Position numbers and translations under genes: made by a program. From contig NZ_CP133656.1 in NCBI RefSeq assembly GCF_036885195.1, positions 2,232,001-2,296,000 of the forward strand: a DNA stretch of 64,000 nt, read 5' to 3'. The DNA comes from Pectobacterium cacticida (GTDB lineage: Bacteria; Pseudomonadota; Gammaproteobacteria; Enterobacterales; Enterobacteriaceae). The notes beneath the pieces are model-generated. The model was not told the DNA's origin, ran no database searches, and saw only the letters and a list, made by a program, of their open reading frames with translations. Below, piece by piece: positions 1 through 8,036 of the stretch (positions are counted from its first letter, which is position 1; each line of letters starts with the position of its first letter).

Positions 1-304
1 CTGATTGCGTATTCATTGAATCCATCCTACTGCGGAACAGGCGCGAATGGCATAACAAATAATAAATGATGTCATTGGCTATTTTTTGGCCAAAAAAGAA
101 AGAGTGACCAAAGGTGACCATTGATACGAGACTAGAGAGAAATACTAACACGGAGAAGGAGTTACAAATTGAATATGAGGATTGATGAGACCAAAAAAAC
201 CCCTAGCTTTTGGCTAGGGGCTTATTATACTTTTCTTAACGACTCTGGCAAAAATTGCAACTATCGTTTCAGCAAGAAAAGCATCACGTTAATGCGCGGC
301 TTTA
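1..304. other. Left-edge intergenic region with palindrome and direct repeat
   Basis: No supported gene. It holds a perfect 16-base palindrome at 82-97 (six T, GGCC, six A) and a direct repeat GTGACCA at 104-110 and 114-120, one helical turn apart, which could be an operator. A strong Shine-Dalgarno-like AAGGAG at 156-161 precedes TTG (169) and ATG (175) codons, but the reading frame that follows runs straight through the csp terminator and then antisense into the cold-shock gene, so I do not call it. Confidence 0.5.
193..220 (-). terminator. Rho-independent terminator of the cold-shock gene
   Basis: Perfect 8-bp arms CCCCTAGC (200-207) and GCTAGGGG (213-220) around a five-base loop. Read leftward the stem is followed by seven T (193-199), the classical intrinsic terminator layout, about 85 bases past the csp stop codon. 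Read rightward there is no good U tract, so it serves the minus strand. Confidence 0.85.
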
Positions 305-517
305 TTACAGTGCAACAACGTTGCCAGCTGAAGGACCTTTCTGACCATTTTCAATGGAGAACTCAACTTTCTGGCCTTCATCAAGAGTTTTGAAATCATT
401 GCTCTGGATAGCAGAAAAATGTACAAATACATCTTTGCTACCGTTGTCAGGAGTAATAAAACCAAAACCTTTACCAGCATCAAACCATTTTACTAAACCA
501 GTCATTTTATCAGACAT
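305..517 (-). CDS. Cold-shock protein (CspA/CspE family)
   Basis: A 70-residue single cold-shock (OB-fold) domain protein that binds single-stranded nucleic acid and acts as an RNA chaperone or antiterminator. RNP1 (KGFGFITP, residues 17-24) and RNP2 (VFVHF, residues 30-34) are intact and the length is typical. I start at ATG 517, preceded by AAGG eight bases upstream; an in-frame extension to 568 has no family support. The residues mix CspA-like and CspE-like positions, so the paralogue is not assigned. It is monocistronic, with its own terminator at 193-220. The 464 bases upstream contain no gene, leaving room for the long leader common in this family, but I saw no clear cold box. Confidence 0.93.
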   Translation of the reverse strand: MSDKMTGLVKWFDAGKGFGFITPDNGSKDVFVHFSAIQSNDFKTLDEGQKVEFSIENGQKGPSAGNVVAL

Positions 518-981
518 AGAAATTACCTTATTTTTTATAGCGCCTTCCGGCAAATATGGCCTGCGCACAGAAATTCATTAGCAACAATAAGAAGGCTCAA
601 AAGAAGGGATATCTATGGATAACTCTTGAAAATGAGAACTGCTTTACTAAACTGCTTTTTTATGTCTGCGAATCAAACCGACCACCTATTAACGCATGCC
701 TAACATTTTTTAGCAAGCCTTTATTTTAAAACCCGGTACAAAGAATAAATGATCACCACCTGCGAGCGATGAATTCCTGCTACATTCAGATCCAGAGAGG
801 ATCGGTGAATTGTTGTTCGTTAAGATACGAGACCTATGGCAGCACGCAATGAGATACGCCCCTCTACGATGCGGAACAGTTCGCTAATAGCCCCTGTAAA
901 TGAACAGGCTTTTGTATTTAAGGGATTTTAATGACCATAACACCGTTGTCTTATTATAAAAAACTAACTATTTGACAAATA
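518..981. other. Intergenic region upstream of the cold-shock gene
   Basis: No supported gene. The part next to 518 must carry the promoter and leader of the leftward cold-shock gene. The region is AT-rich with scattered runs of T and A. I could not place a promoter with confidence, and found no tRNA or repeat. Confidence 0.5.
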
Positions 982-1236
982 TCAATTCAAGCGATACCGA
1001 AAATCTCTGCGTATATCATCTACTTTAACGACGCGGACATGCCTATTACAAATAAACCATATTTCGTCCCGATCATTCGCTAATATATAGTAAGCATCCG
1101 ACGTTTCTGATGGATTGAAACACCCAAGAACGCGGTAAGCGATATCCGTGGAAAAACCGCTATGTGATGGTAATGGTCTAGGCCCATTAACCAATTCCTG
1201 GATTCTTACGTATAAACCTTGTTCAAGCCAAAGCAT
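982..1236 (-). CDS. Conserved-looking small protein of unknown function
   Basis: An 84-residue soluble protein with no signal peptide or membrane segment. It has an aromatic, compact central part (YRVLGCFNPSETSDAYYILAND, quoted in part as AYYILAND, then EIWFICNRH) and a basic C-terminus. I recall similar small proteins in Pectobacterium and Dickeya but cannot give a function. I chose ATG 1236 over the TTG at 1239 because the Shine-Dalgarno GAGG ends four bases before that ATG and only one before the TTG. It stands alone: neighbours are the cold-shock gene and yebY, both more than 370 bases away. Coding character looks real, but without a database search it stays hypothetical. Confidence 0.65.
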   Translation of the reverse strand: MLWLEQGLYVRIQELVNGPRPLPSHSGFSTDIAYRVLGCFNPSETSDAYYILANDRDEIWFICNRHVRVVKVDDIRRDFRYRLN

Positions 1237-1614
1237 CAAACCTCACAATACACTGACCGCTATTCAATAAAATGTAGTCAATAAAATCTTATATTGGCAA
1301 GTGTCCGACGGGCATAAATATTCATAAATTCTTTCTCCGGCTACCAGTCTCGCACTTCACCTATTAATCCCACTGTACCGATATTCCTTACGAGCATTCG
1401 TGGATTCAATGGTAAGGGGCATAGGCTTTTGCGCAGAAGTAACTGCCATAGATCAGACCAAATAGCGGATAACTACCTGGATACAATAAGAAATACTGCT
1501 ACTTAGGAAAGGCCGTCTATCAAATTGTGTACATTTTCATGTGCTTATTAAAATTGGAGCAAATTACACACTTTTTGTATATTGCAAAATCAAAGAGCAT
1601 TGCGGGCAGCTGTA
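1237..1614. other. Intergenic region between small unknown gene and yebY
   Basis: About 380 AT-rich bases without a supported gene. It should hold the promoter of the leftward small gene and the terminator of yebY. No strong hairpin plus T-run, repeat or RNA gene was seen. Confidence 0.45.
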
Positions 1615-1980
1615 TTAGTGACGCTGCGGCACCGTATCAGTCTGGCACAGCTGCTCTGCACGCTCGATAAACGGTTGAAGGCTTTTTTTCTGTCCTGGCT
1701 GTTCAGGATCATCTAACCAGATAGCATCTATTGGCTGCGCATTCACCTGGCCGGATTTCATCTGCGCAATGGCGACGTCATTTAATGGGTATTGCATCAG
1801 CGTCCCAGTATGTAATGCGTATAATGCGTGCCCAGGGCGACAAATTAGTTGAACTTCTTCACGCGTGAAAGCCCAACGATCGCCGTATTGTAGCCGGCTG
1901 ATGGTGACCAGTTTAGCAGCAGAAAAGGCATTGACAGAAAATGATGTAAGCACAACGGATAGCAAAAATTTCTTCATCAT
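1615..1980 (-). CDS. yebY: YebY family (DUF2511) periplasmic protein
   Basis: A 121-residue protein closely matching E. coli YebY. The N-terminus (MMKK then a hydrophobic stretch ending SVNAFSA) is a signal peptide with a likely cut near residue 21, so it should be periplasmic. Family landmarks are visible: SRLQYGDRWAFTREEV, LICRPGHALY, YPLNDVA and DDPEQPG..SLQPFIERAEQLC. The two cysteines of the mature part (in LICRPG and EQLC) probably form a disulfide. Function is not established. The second Met is an equally possible start. In E. coli it lies in the same chromosomal neighbourhood, supporting orthology. Confidence 0.88.
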   Translation of the reverse strand: MMKKFLLSVVLTSFSVNAFSAAKLVTISRLQYGDRWAFTREEVQLICRPGHALYALHTGTLMQYPLNDVAIAQMKSGQVNAQPIDAIWLDDPEQPGQKKSLQPFIERAEQLCQTDTVPQRH

Positions 1981-2257
1981 GGTGTTCTCTACATGCGAAT
2001 TCAGATGATGATATACGTGGCACGTTTGTCTTTACCATTATCAGGAAAAAGCAGGCGCACACCTTATAAAACATAAGGTTGTACATCACGGCTACTGCGA
2101 TCATAGCGGCTGGGGAAGATGAAGTCGAGACCATGCCTAGAATAAAATTAATGGCGAGATAGTGGTAGAAAAGTAATTTGGTGGCAGAAACGGCGGGATA
2201 AAAACCTCATCCCGCGTTATTCACATGCGTACTGGTTTGCAGGGGCGTCGCTTGTCG

Positions 2258-2764
2258 TCAGGCCGTTGGTGCAGCAACCGACATTTTTTTCAAGTCTTGA
2301 TCGATGAAGAACAAACCACCTTCACTAGCATTGACCAACGCCAGTTTATCTAGAATAGAACGGAATAATTTCTCTTCCTCGTGCTGCTCAGCAACATACC
2401 ATTGCAGGAAATTAAAAGTGGAATAGTCTTGCTGCGTCATTGCCGCATGCGCCAGCTCATTAATTTTGGCGGTAATTAGTTGTTCGTGTTCATAGGTTAA
2501 TTTGAACACGTCAGTCAATGACTCGAAATCAACCGGCGGAGCCGCAATAGCGCCTAATACGGGAAAACTTCCGGTATCATCCAAATAGTCAAACAGACGC
2601 TGCATGTGCTGCATTTCTTCCTGAGAATGCATCTTAAGAAAACGCGATGCGCCTTCATAACCTTTGTCACCGCACCACGCGCTCATCTGCAAATACAAAT
2701 TTGCAGAATAAAACTCTAAATTCAGTTGTTCATTCAACTTCTGAATCATTTCTTTTTTTAGCAT
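2258..2764 (-). CDS. ftnA: Non-haem ferritin FtnA
   Basis: A 168-residue bacterial ferritin that stores iron as a ferric mineral in a 24-subunit cytoplasmic shell. Ferroxidase-centre ligands match E. coli FtnA at the same numbering: Glu17 (NLEFYSAN), Glu50 and His53 (SQEEMQHM), with the helix-C EQ and helix-D QQDYSTFNFLQWYVAEQHEEE segments present. Start is ATG 2764 with GAGGCG upstream. It is divergent from the YecJ-like gene; the shared 362-base region holds two Fur-box-like sequences (2938-2956 and 3019-3037). FtnA of E. coli is induced by iron through Fur, so control of this side is plausible but not proven. Confidence 0.97.
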   Translation of the reverse strand: MLKKEMIQKLNEQLNLEFYSANLYLQMSAWCGDKGYEGASRFLKMHSQEEMQHMQRLFDYLDDTGSFPVLGAIAAPPVDFESLTDVFKLTYEHEQLITAKINELAHAAMTQQDYSTFNFLQWYVAEQHEEEKLFRSILDKLALVNASEGGLFFIDQDLKKMSVAAPTA

Positions 2765-2937
2765 AGTAACGCCTCTTTTATTAGCAGATGAAATCTATTG
2801 AGCATTATGCCTGAAAAATAAAATCAAAAACACCTAAAACGCGCTAATTTAAAGCCTGGAGATCCATCTGTTAAGGCATACTTTCATCCTACGTTATTTA
2901 TTCATATTTATTTAATAAAAAATCTCAATATACAATT

Positions 2938-2956
2938 ACGAATCATTTTCATTAGC
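2938..2956. promoter_or_regulatory. Possible Fur box, ftnA side
   Basis: ACGAATCATTTTCATTAGC; its reverse complement matches the 19-base Fur consensus at roughly 13 positions, with the AATGA and ATGATT hexamers clear. It sits in the AT-rich ftnA/YecJ-like divergent region, about 175 bases upstream of ftnA. AT-rich sequence makes chance matches likelier, so confidence is moderate. Confidence 0.4.
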
Positions 2957-3018
2957 GTAAAAGATTTTGAGTAAATGTAATATAGCCACAATAAAAAATA
3001 TTATAATGATTATTACTA

Positions 3019-3037
3019 CATAATGATAATAATAATC
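3019..3037 (+). promoter_or_regulatory. Fur box upstream of the YecJ-like gene
   Basis: CATAATGATAATAATAATC matches the consensus GATAATGATAATCATTATC at 16 of 19 positions. It lies 89 bases before the YecJ-like start, where a Fur repressor would cover a promoter. Together with the weaker site at 2938 this suggests iron control of both divergent genes. Confidence 0.65.
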
Positions 3038-3126
3038 ATATCCATGATAGGTTGAGCGCTTGCCATTTACCCATCATTACTTTACCGTTGCACATTGCTC
3101 TGTGTATGAACATAGGAGGAAGTATC

Positions 3127-3357
3127 ATGAGTCATAATTTGGCCGAACTCTCTAAGGAAGAGATGGAAAAAGTTAACGTCGATTTAGCTGCGTCGGGCGT
3201 AGCCTTCAAGGAACGTTACAATATGCCGGTCATCCCAGAGGCCATTGAAAGAGAGCAGCCTGAGCATCTGCGCCACTACTTTCGCGAACGCGTCATGTTT
3301 TATCGTCAGCGCTCCTTGCAGTTCTCTCGCTTACCCTATGAACCCAAGGTAAAATAA
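3127..3357 (+). CDS. YecJ-like (DUF2766) small protein
   Basis: A 76-residue soluble protein, resembling my memory of the YecJ/DUF2766 family (landmarks AASGVAFKERYNMPVIPE and EREQPEHLRHYFRERV). yecJ is also a close neighbour of ftnA in E. coli, which supports the assignment. No function is known. An excellent AGGAGGA ends six bases before ATG 3127, ruling out the upstream in-frame TTG-type start at 3052. A strong Fur box 89 bases upstream suggests expression during iron limitation. The C-terminal half is Arg-rich and probably helical. The symbol is left blank because only synteny and partial similarity support it. Confidence 0.8.
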   Translation: MSHNLAELSKEEMEKVNVDLAASGVAFKERYNMPVIPEAIEREQPEHLRHYFRERVMFYRQRSLQFSRLPYEPKVK

Positions 3358-3513
3358 CCCTACCTTCGCCTCTGGTGTTACATGGATTGCTTATGTTTAA
3401 ATATCATTTAAAATCAACATATTAAACGGGTTGAATGATTTTATGCTTGCATGTCAGCGCCCGCAGGAGGTTAATGGAGTGGCAACCTTACCTTTTATCA
3501 AGCGAGGCAAGAT

Positions 3514-3624
3514 ATGAGTAAAGGAATGGATAGCAAAAAGAATAGTAAGAAAAAGCCCTTAAAAACGGCCGCTGAAAAACGTGCTGATAAAAAAGCAAAA
3601 AAATCGCAGGTTGATATTACCTGA
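3514..3624 (+). CDS. Very small lysine-rich protein, unknown
   Basis: A 36-codon reading frame with ATG 3514, GAGG six bases upstream and TGA at 3622. About 40% of the residues are Lys or Arg (MSKGMDSKKNSKKKPLKT then AAEKRADKKAKK), with a short non-basic tail SQVDIT. Such composition suits a nucleic-acid or ribosome-associated peptide, but I do not recognise a family by name. It ends 33 bases before a strong hairpin (3658-3685), as expected for a short transcription unit. The good ribosome site, biased but gene-like composition and correctly placed terminator are the grounds for calling it; homologues in related genomes would settle it. Confidence 0.6.
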   Translation: MSKGMDSKKNSKKKPLKTAAEKRADKKAKKSQVDIT

Positions 3625-3657
3625 GTATCAATAACTCTGGTAATGAACCATGCAGAT

Positions 3658-3685
3658 AGGGTAAACCCTTCGGTGGGTTTACCCT
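3658..3685. terminator. Bidirectional hairpin between the small basic gene and ptrB
   Basis: Perfect 11-bp arms AGGGTAAACCC (3658-3668) and GGGTTTACCCT (3675-3685) around TTCGGT. It lies between convergent genes, 33 bases after one stop and 28 after the other. There is no clear U tract on either side, so efficiency is uncertain. Confidence 0.65.
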
Positions 3686-3712
3686 CGTATGTTGTAGCGT
3701 AGCCGTCAGATT

Positions 3713-5767
3713 TTATTCGTTATCTTCCGTTATGCTTTCTTCTAACACCATCAACAAGAAAGTATACTCCAGCGCAATATCCTCATAGCGCTTGAAACGT
3801 CCCGATTTTCCGCCGTGGCCTGCATCCATATCGGTAAATAACAATACTAATCGGTCGTCCGTTTTAACCTCTCGTAATTTTGCCACCCACTTCGCGGGTT
3901 CCCAGTACTGTACCTGGGAATCATGCAATCCAGTTGTTACTAATAAATGTGGATAACGCTGCGCAGTCACACCGTCATAGGGGCTATATTGTTTAATGTA
4001 ATTATAGTAAGTAAGTTCATTTGGATTACCCCATTCATCGTACTCACCGGTCGTCAACGGGATTGACGCATCCAACATGGTTGTTAATACATCAACAAAT
4101 GGAACTTGGGCAACAACGCCTTTAAACATATCAGGCGCCATATTTAACACGGCGCCCATTAGCAAACCTCCCGCGCTACCGCCCATGGCAAACATATTTC
4201 TCCGGTCGCCATACCCCTTTTCGATTAATGCCTGCGATACATCGATAAAATCCGTAAAAGAATGCATTTTATTGAGCAAACGACCATCGTCGTACCACTG
4301 CTGCCCAAGCTCACTGCCCCCGCGAATATGTGCTAAGGCAAACACAAACCCTCGATCTAACAGACTCAGGCGACTTACGCTGAAATCCGGATCCATGCTA
4401 TTGCCATAGGCACCGTAGCCGTAGACCAGTATGGGATTCCTACCCGGATTGAAATGCGCGCGATGATAAACCAAGGAAACGGGCACATCGACACCGTCTC
4501 TAACCGTAATCCACACACGCTCGCTGTGATAATCCTGCGCCGAAAAATGGTTTACTTCGGTTTGTTTTAATATCTCTTGTTCGCCCGTATCCAGGTTTAA
4601 CGCATAGATCGTGCTGGGCGTGGTCATCGATGAGTAACCATATCGCATTAATGCCGTTTCGGGCGACGGGTTATACGCCAGCCATGTCACATAACTCGCA
4701 TCGTTAAAGGCGATCATTTTCTCTTGCCGCGTATCCCAGTGAATCTGACGTAAACGGGTCAAACCGCGTTCCCGTTCTTCGACGACTAGCCAATCACGAA
4801 AAAGCTCAAACCCTTCTAATACGCGGTGCTTGCTTGGTGCAATGACGGTTTCCAACGCATTTTCATCAGGTGTAGGCGAACGATAAAGACCAAAGTTTTT
4901 TCCTTCACGATTCGATCGCAGATAAAATTGCCCTTGGTAATGATCAATACTGTATTCGTGATCTCTTCGGCGGGGAATACACACCTGCGGCACGGCATCG
5001 GGAAGCGACGCGTCGAGCAACAACACCTCCGATGCTGTGGTGCTACTAAGGTAAATGGTGATGTATTGCTCTGATGTCGTCTTACTTAGACTTACATAAT
5101 AGGTATCATCCTGCTCTTCGTATACCAGCTCATCCTGTGCCGGGTCGCTGCCCACGCGATGACGATAAACTTGATAGGGTAATAGCGTATGCTCATGTTT
5201 TCTTACGTAGTAGAGCATCTTCGAATCTGCCGACCATTCTGCAGCCGCGGTGACATTCTCGATTTCCTCCGCTAACCATTCTCCCCGAATCAAGTCGCGA
5301 AAGCGCAACGTGAACTGCCGACGAGATAAAAAATCTTCTGAAAGTGCCAGCAGCGCGTTATCAGGACTCACCTCAAGCGCCCCGAGGCTATAAAATTCAT
5401 GCCCTTCCGCACGTTGATTTCCGTCTAGTAGCGTTTCCCACGCGCCGGTTTCCTGTTCGGGCTGGCGCAGGTAGATCGCATACTCCTTACCCTGCTCATA
5501 GCGACTTTGATAGCAATAGCCCTTTTTGATATACGGTACAGACATATCCGTTGATGGAAGGCGATTAACCATTTCATCAAAGAGCGCGCGCTTACGTTTT
5601 TCGTGCGGAGCCATTATCGCAGCGCTATAGGCGTTTTCCTGCTCCAGATAAGCTAATACCTGCGGATCGGCACGCTTATCATCGCGTAGCCAATAGTAAT
5701 TATCGATACGTGTATCGCCATGGGCGCTCAATACATGAGGCCGTTTATCAGCTTGCGGGGTCTTCAT
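3713..5767 (-). CDS. ptrB: Oligopeptidase B (protease II)
   Basis: A 684-residue cytoplasmic serine peptidase of the S9A prolyl-oligopeptidase family that cuts peptides after Arg or Lys. The N-terminal seven-bladed propeller (about residues 70-400) gates the C-terminal alpha/beta hydrolase. The nucleophile Ser lies in GGSAGG near residue 531, Asp in LHDSQVQYWEPAKW, and His in DAGHGGKSGR. Length equals the E. coli enzyme within two residues. Start: the frame opens with GTG (5770) then ATG (5767); GAGA upstream suits either, and I use the ATG. It is divergent from purT. Its terminator is probably the hairpin at 3658-3685. Confidence 0.97.
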   Translation of the reverse strand: MKTPQADKRPHVLSAHGDTRIDNYYWLRDDKRADPQVLAYLEQENAYSAAIMAPHEKRKRALFDEMVNRLPSTDMSVPYIKKGYCYQSRYEQGKEYAIYLRQPEQETGAWETLLDGNQRAEGHEFYSLGALEVSPDNALLALSEDFLSRRQFTLRFRDLIRGEWLAEEIENVTAAAEWSADSKMLYYVRKHEHTLLPYQVYRHRVGSDPAQDELVYEEQDDTYYVSLSKTTSEQYITIYLSSTTASEVLLLDASLPDAVPQVCIPRRRDHEYSIDHYQGQFYLRSNREGKNFGLYRSPTPDENALETVIAPSKHRVLEGFELFRDWLVVEERERGLTRLRQIHWDTRQEKMIAFNDASYVTWLAYNPSPETALMRYGYSSMTTPSTIYALNLDTGEQEILKQTEVNHFSAQDYHSERVWITVRDGVDVPVSLVYHRAHFNPGRNPILVYGYGAYGNSMDPDFSVSRLSLLDRGFVFALAHIRGGSELGQQWYDDGRLLNKMHSFTDFIDVSQALIEKGYGDRRNMFAMGGSAGGLLMGAVLNMAPDMFKGVVAQVPFVDVLTTMLDASIPLTTGEYDEWGNPNELTYYNYIKQYSPYDGVTAQRYPHLLVTTGLHDSQVQYWEPAKWVAKLREVKTDDRLVLLFTDMDAGHGGKSGRFKRYEDIALEYTFLLMVLEESITEDNE

Positions 5768-5905
5768 CACGTCGGATCTCGTTGTCTAAACATAAAATTC
5801 ACACAGCAAGCAGAGTGACATGGTTACCTCGCTATGCCAAGTTGCGAACTCATCTCTAAATGCACTTTGCGCACCACATTCCAATGCCCTGGCCTGATAA
5901 TGCGG

Positions 5906-5921
5906 ACGCAAACGTTTTCGT
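5906..5921 (+). promoter_or_regulatory. PurR operator of purT
   Basis: ACGCAAACGTTTTCGT is a perfect match to the 16-base PurR consensus. It lies 42 bases before the purT start, overlapping the expected promoter, so PurR with hypoxanthine or guanine should repress purT. Confidence 0.92.
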
Positions 5922-5963
5922 TTATACTGCGGCCATTTTTCACAACCCGATCAGGTATAGGTT

Positions 5964-7142
5964 ATGTTAACGATTGGAACCGCTCTGCGCACAGACGCCA
6001 CACGAGTGATGCTGCTGGGATCCGGAGAATTAGGCAAAGAAGTGGCGATTGAGTGCCAGCGTCTGGGGCTCGAAGTGATCGCGGTCGATCGCTATGCCGA
6101 TGCGCCTGCTATGCAAGTCGCGCATCGCTATCACGTTATCAATATGTTAGATGGTGAGGCGCTGAAAGCACTGGTTGAAGCCGAACGCCCCGATTACATC
6201 GTGCCAGAAATCGAGGCCATTGCCACCGACATGCTGGTCACGCTGGAAAAGCAGGGGCACCGTGTAGTGCCTTGCGCACAAGCCACACGCTTGACGATGA
6301 ACCGTGAAGGCATCCGCCGTCTGGCGGCTGAAACGCTCGGTGTACCCACCTCTACCTACCGTTTTGCCGACAGCGAAGCAAACTTTCATCAGGCAGTTGA
6401 AGCGATAGGTTATCCGTGCATCGTTAAGCCAGTCATGAGTTCATCCGGCAAAGGGCAAAGCCTGATTCGCTCCGCTGAGCAGCTAGAGCCCGCGTGGCGA
6501 TACGCTCAGCAGGGCGGACGCGCTGGCGGTGGACGCGTCATCGTAGAAGGGCTGGTGAATTTCGATTTTGAAATCACGTTACTCACCATTCATGCGGTTG
6601 ACGGTATCCATTTTTGCGCCCCTATTGGCCATCGCCAAGAAAATGGTGATTATCGTGAATCCTGGCAGCCGCAGCAGATGAGTACGCTGGCGCTTGAGCG
6701 TGCCCAAAAGATCGCCAGTGACGTGGTGCAAGCACTCGGCGGCTATGGTCTGTTCGGCGTTGAGCTTTTCATCTGTGGCGATGATGTCATCTTTAGTGAA
6801 GTCTCCCCACGCCCGCATGATACCGGTATGGTCACGATGATATCTCAGGATCTGTCCGAGTTCGCCCTGCACGTTCGTGCCTTCCTCGGCCTACCTATTG
6901 GTGCAATTCGCCAATATGGCGCGTCGGCATCCGCCGTGATCCTTCCGGAACTGGAAAGCAATAACGTGTGCTATCAGGGCTTGGAAAATTCGCTACTACC
7001 GCATACGCAAATACGCCTGTTTGGCAAACCGAGCATCAGTGGAAAACGTCGTATGGGGGTCGCGTTGGCCACGGCAGAAACGATCGACGATGCTGTTGAC
7101 GTAGCTAAACGCGTCGCCGCCGGTGTCAAGGTCAGCGGTTAA
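5964..7142 (+). CDS. purT: Formate-dependent GAR transformylase PurT
   Basis: A 392-residue ATP-grasp enzyme that makes formylglycinamide ribonucleotide from GAR, formate and ATP, the third step of purine synthesis, bypassing formyl-THF. The N-terminal pre-ATP-grasp domain has LLGSGELGKEVAIE; the ATP-grasp part shows KPVMSSSGKGQS and the metal-binding GVELFICGDDVIFSEVSPRPHDTGMVT. Length equals that of E. coli PurT. It starts at ATG 5964; the longer overlapping frame from 5834 is in another register. A perfect PurR box lies upstream. Formate released by HutG elsewhere in the window could in principle feed this enzyme, but that is only inference. Confidence 0.98.
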   Translation: MLTIGTALRTDATRVMLLGSGELGKEVAIECQRLGLEVIAVDRYADAPAMQVAHRYHVINMLDGEALKALVEAERPDYIVPEIEAIATDMLVTLEKQGHRVVPCAQATRLTMNREGIRRLAAETLGVPTSTYRFADSEANFHQAVEAIGYPCIVKPVMSSSGKGQSLIRSAEQLEPAWRYAQQGGRAGGGRVIVEGLVNFDFEITLLTIHAVDGIHFCAPIGHRQENGDYRESWQPQQMSTLALERAQKIASDVVQALGGYGLFGVELFICGDDVIFSEVSPRPHDTGMVTMISQDLSEFALHVRAFLGLPIGAIRQYGASASAVILPELESNNVCYQGLENSLLPHTQIRLFGKPSISGKRRMGVALATAETIDDAVDVAKRVAAGVKVSG

Positions 7143-7178
7143 CAACTGATATCGCAGGTGTGATACCGCAGCTAATCA

Positions 7179-7207
7179 TAAAAAAGGCCACCCGCTATGA
7201 GTGGCCT
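7179..7207 (-). terminator. Terminator of eda (convergent with purT)
   Basis: Arms AGGCCAC (7185-7191) and GTGGCCT (7201-7207) with a nine-base loop; read leftward it is followed by a run of T (7180-7185 on the plus strand is A-rich). It lies 20 bases after the eda stop and probably stops purT transcripts too. Confidence 0.8.
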
Positions 7208-7227
7208 ACACAATGGTATACGTGAAT

Positions 7228-7869
7228 TTAGGCTTTAGCGCCCGCTACCGCCTCACGTGCCAATTCAGTAATCCGCGCGTAATCGCCGCTTTCCAATGCA
7301 TCGTTCGGCACTAACCAGGAGCCGCCAACGCATAACACACTTTTCAGCGCCAGGTAGTCGCGGTAATTTTTGGGCGTAATCCCGCCTGTCGGGCAGAAAC
7401 GGATCTGAGCGAATGGCCCGGCGATCGCCTGCAGCGCCTTCACGCCACCGTTGGCTTCCGCTGGGAAGAATTTGAATTCGCGCAGACCGTAATCCATACC
7501 CAGCATCAATTCAGAGACGGTGCTGATACCAGGAATCAACGGGATAGTGCCTGCCGTCGCCGCCTTCAACAACGGCTCTGTCAGACCAGGGCTAATGGCA
7601 AACTGCGCACCAGCGTCAACGACCGCCGCCAGTTGCTCAGGGTTAGTTACCGTACCCGCGCCCACGATAGCCTCTGGAACGTCTTTCGCGATGGCGCGGA
7701 TGGCGTCAATGGCACAGTCGGTACGCAATGTCAATTCCAGAACGCGAACACCGCCCGCGACTAACGCTTTCGCCATGGGCACCGCGTGTTCCAGTTTATT
7801 GACGACAATCACAGGAACGACCGGGCCTGTTGTCAAAATCTGTTCCGCGCTCGTTTTCCAGTTTTTCAT
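7228..7869 (-). CDS. eda: KDPG / 4-hydroxy-2-oxoglutarate aldolase Eda
   Basis: A 213-residue class I aldolase of the Entner-Doudoroff pathway, cleaving 2-keto-3-deoxy-6-phosphogluconate to pyruvate and glyceraldehyde 3-phosphate. In pectinolytic bacteria it also finishes galacturonate breakdown. The Schiff-base Lys133 (EFKFFPAE) and Glu45 (RVLELTLRT) are present at E. coli numbering; the phosphate loop GGITPKNY is intact. ATG 7869 fits the family; the TTG three bases earlier is an artefact. Ribosome site GGAGA lies nine bases upstream. It follows zwf by 167 bases with no edd between, unlike E. coli. That spacer may hold its own promoter. Confidence 0.97.
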   Translation of the reverse strand: MKNWKTSAEQILTTGPVVPVIVVNKLEHAVPMAKALVAGGVRVLELTLRTDCAIDAIRAIAKDVPEAIVGAGTVTNPEQLAAVVDAGAQFAISPGLTEPLLKAATAGTIPLIPGISTVSELMLGMDYGLREFKFFPAEANGGVKALQAIAGPFAQIRFCPTGGITPKNYRDYLALKSVLCVGGSWLVPNDALESGDYARITELAREAVAGAKA

Positions 7870-8036
7870 CAAAAATTATCTCCAGTCATGCCCGAAGGCA
7901 TCATTAATTATATAGCGCGCCCCTGCCACAGGGATCTGCGTTGCCGCAGATGTCCGACCGCACCGTTAGCCATACATTAAAAGCGGAAAGATGCTGGCAC
8001 CGCACGGCATCTCAACTACTGATACATTATTAAAAC

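Noticed and set aside
169..393. 74-codon rightward frame with a strong AAGGAG upstream
   Set aside because: It runs through the csp terminator and antisense into the csp gene; no family. Kept only as a finding.
4077..4409. 110-codon frame antisense to ptrB
   Set aside because: Shadow of the conserved ptrB catalytic region.
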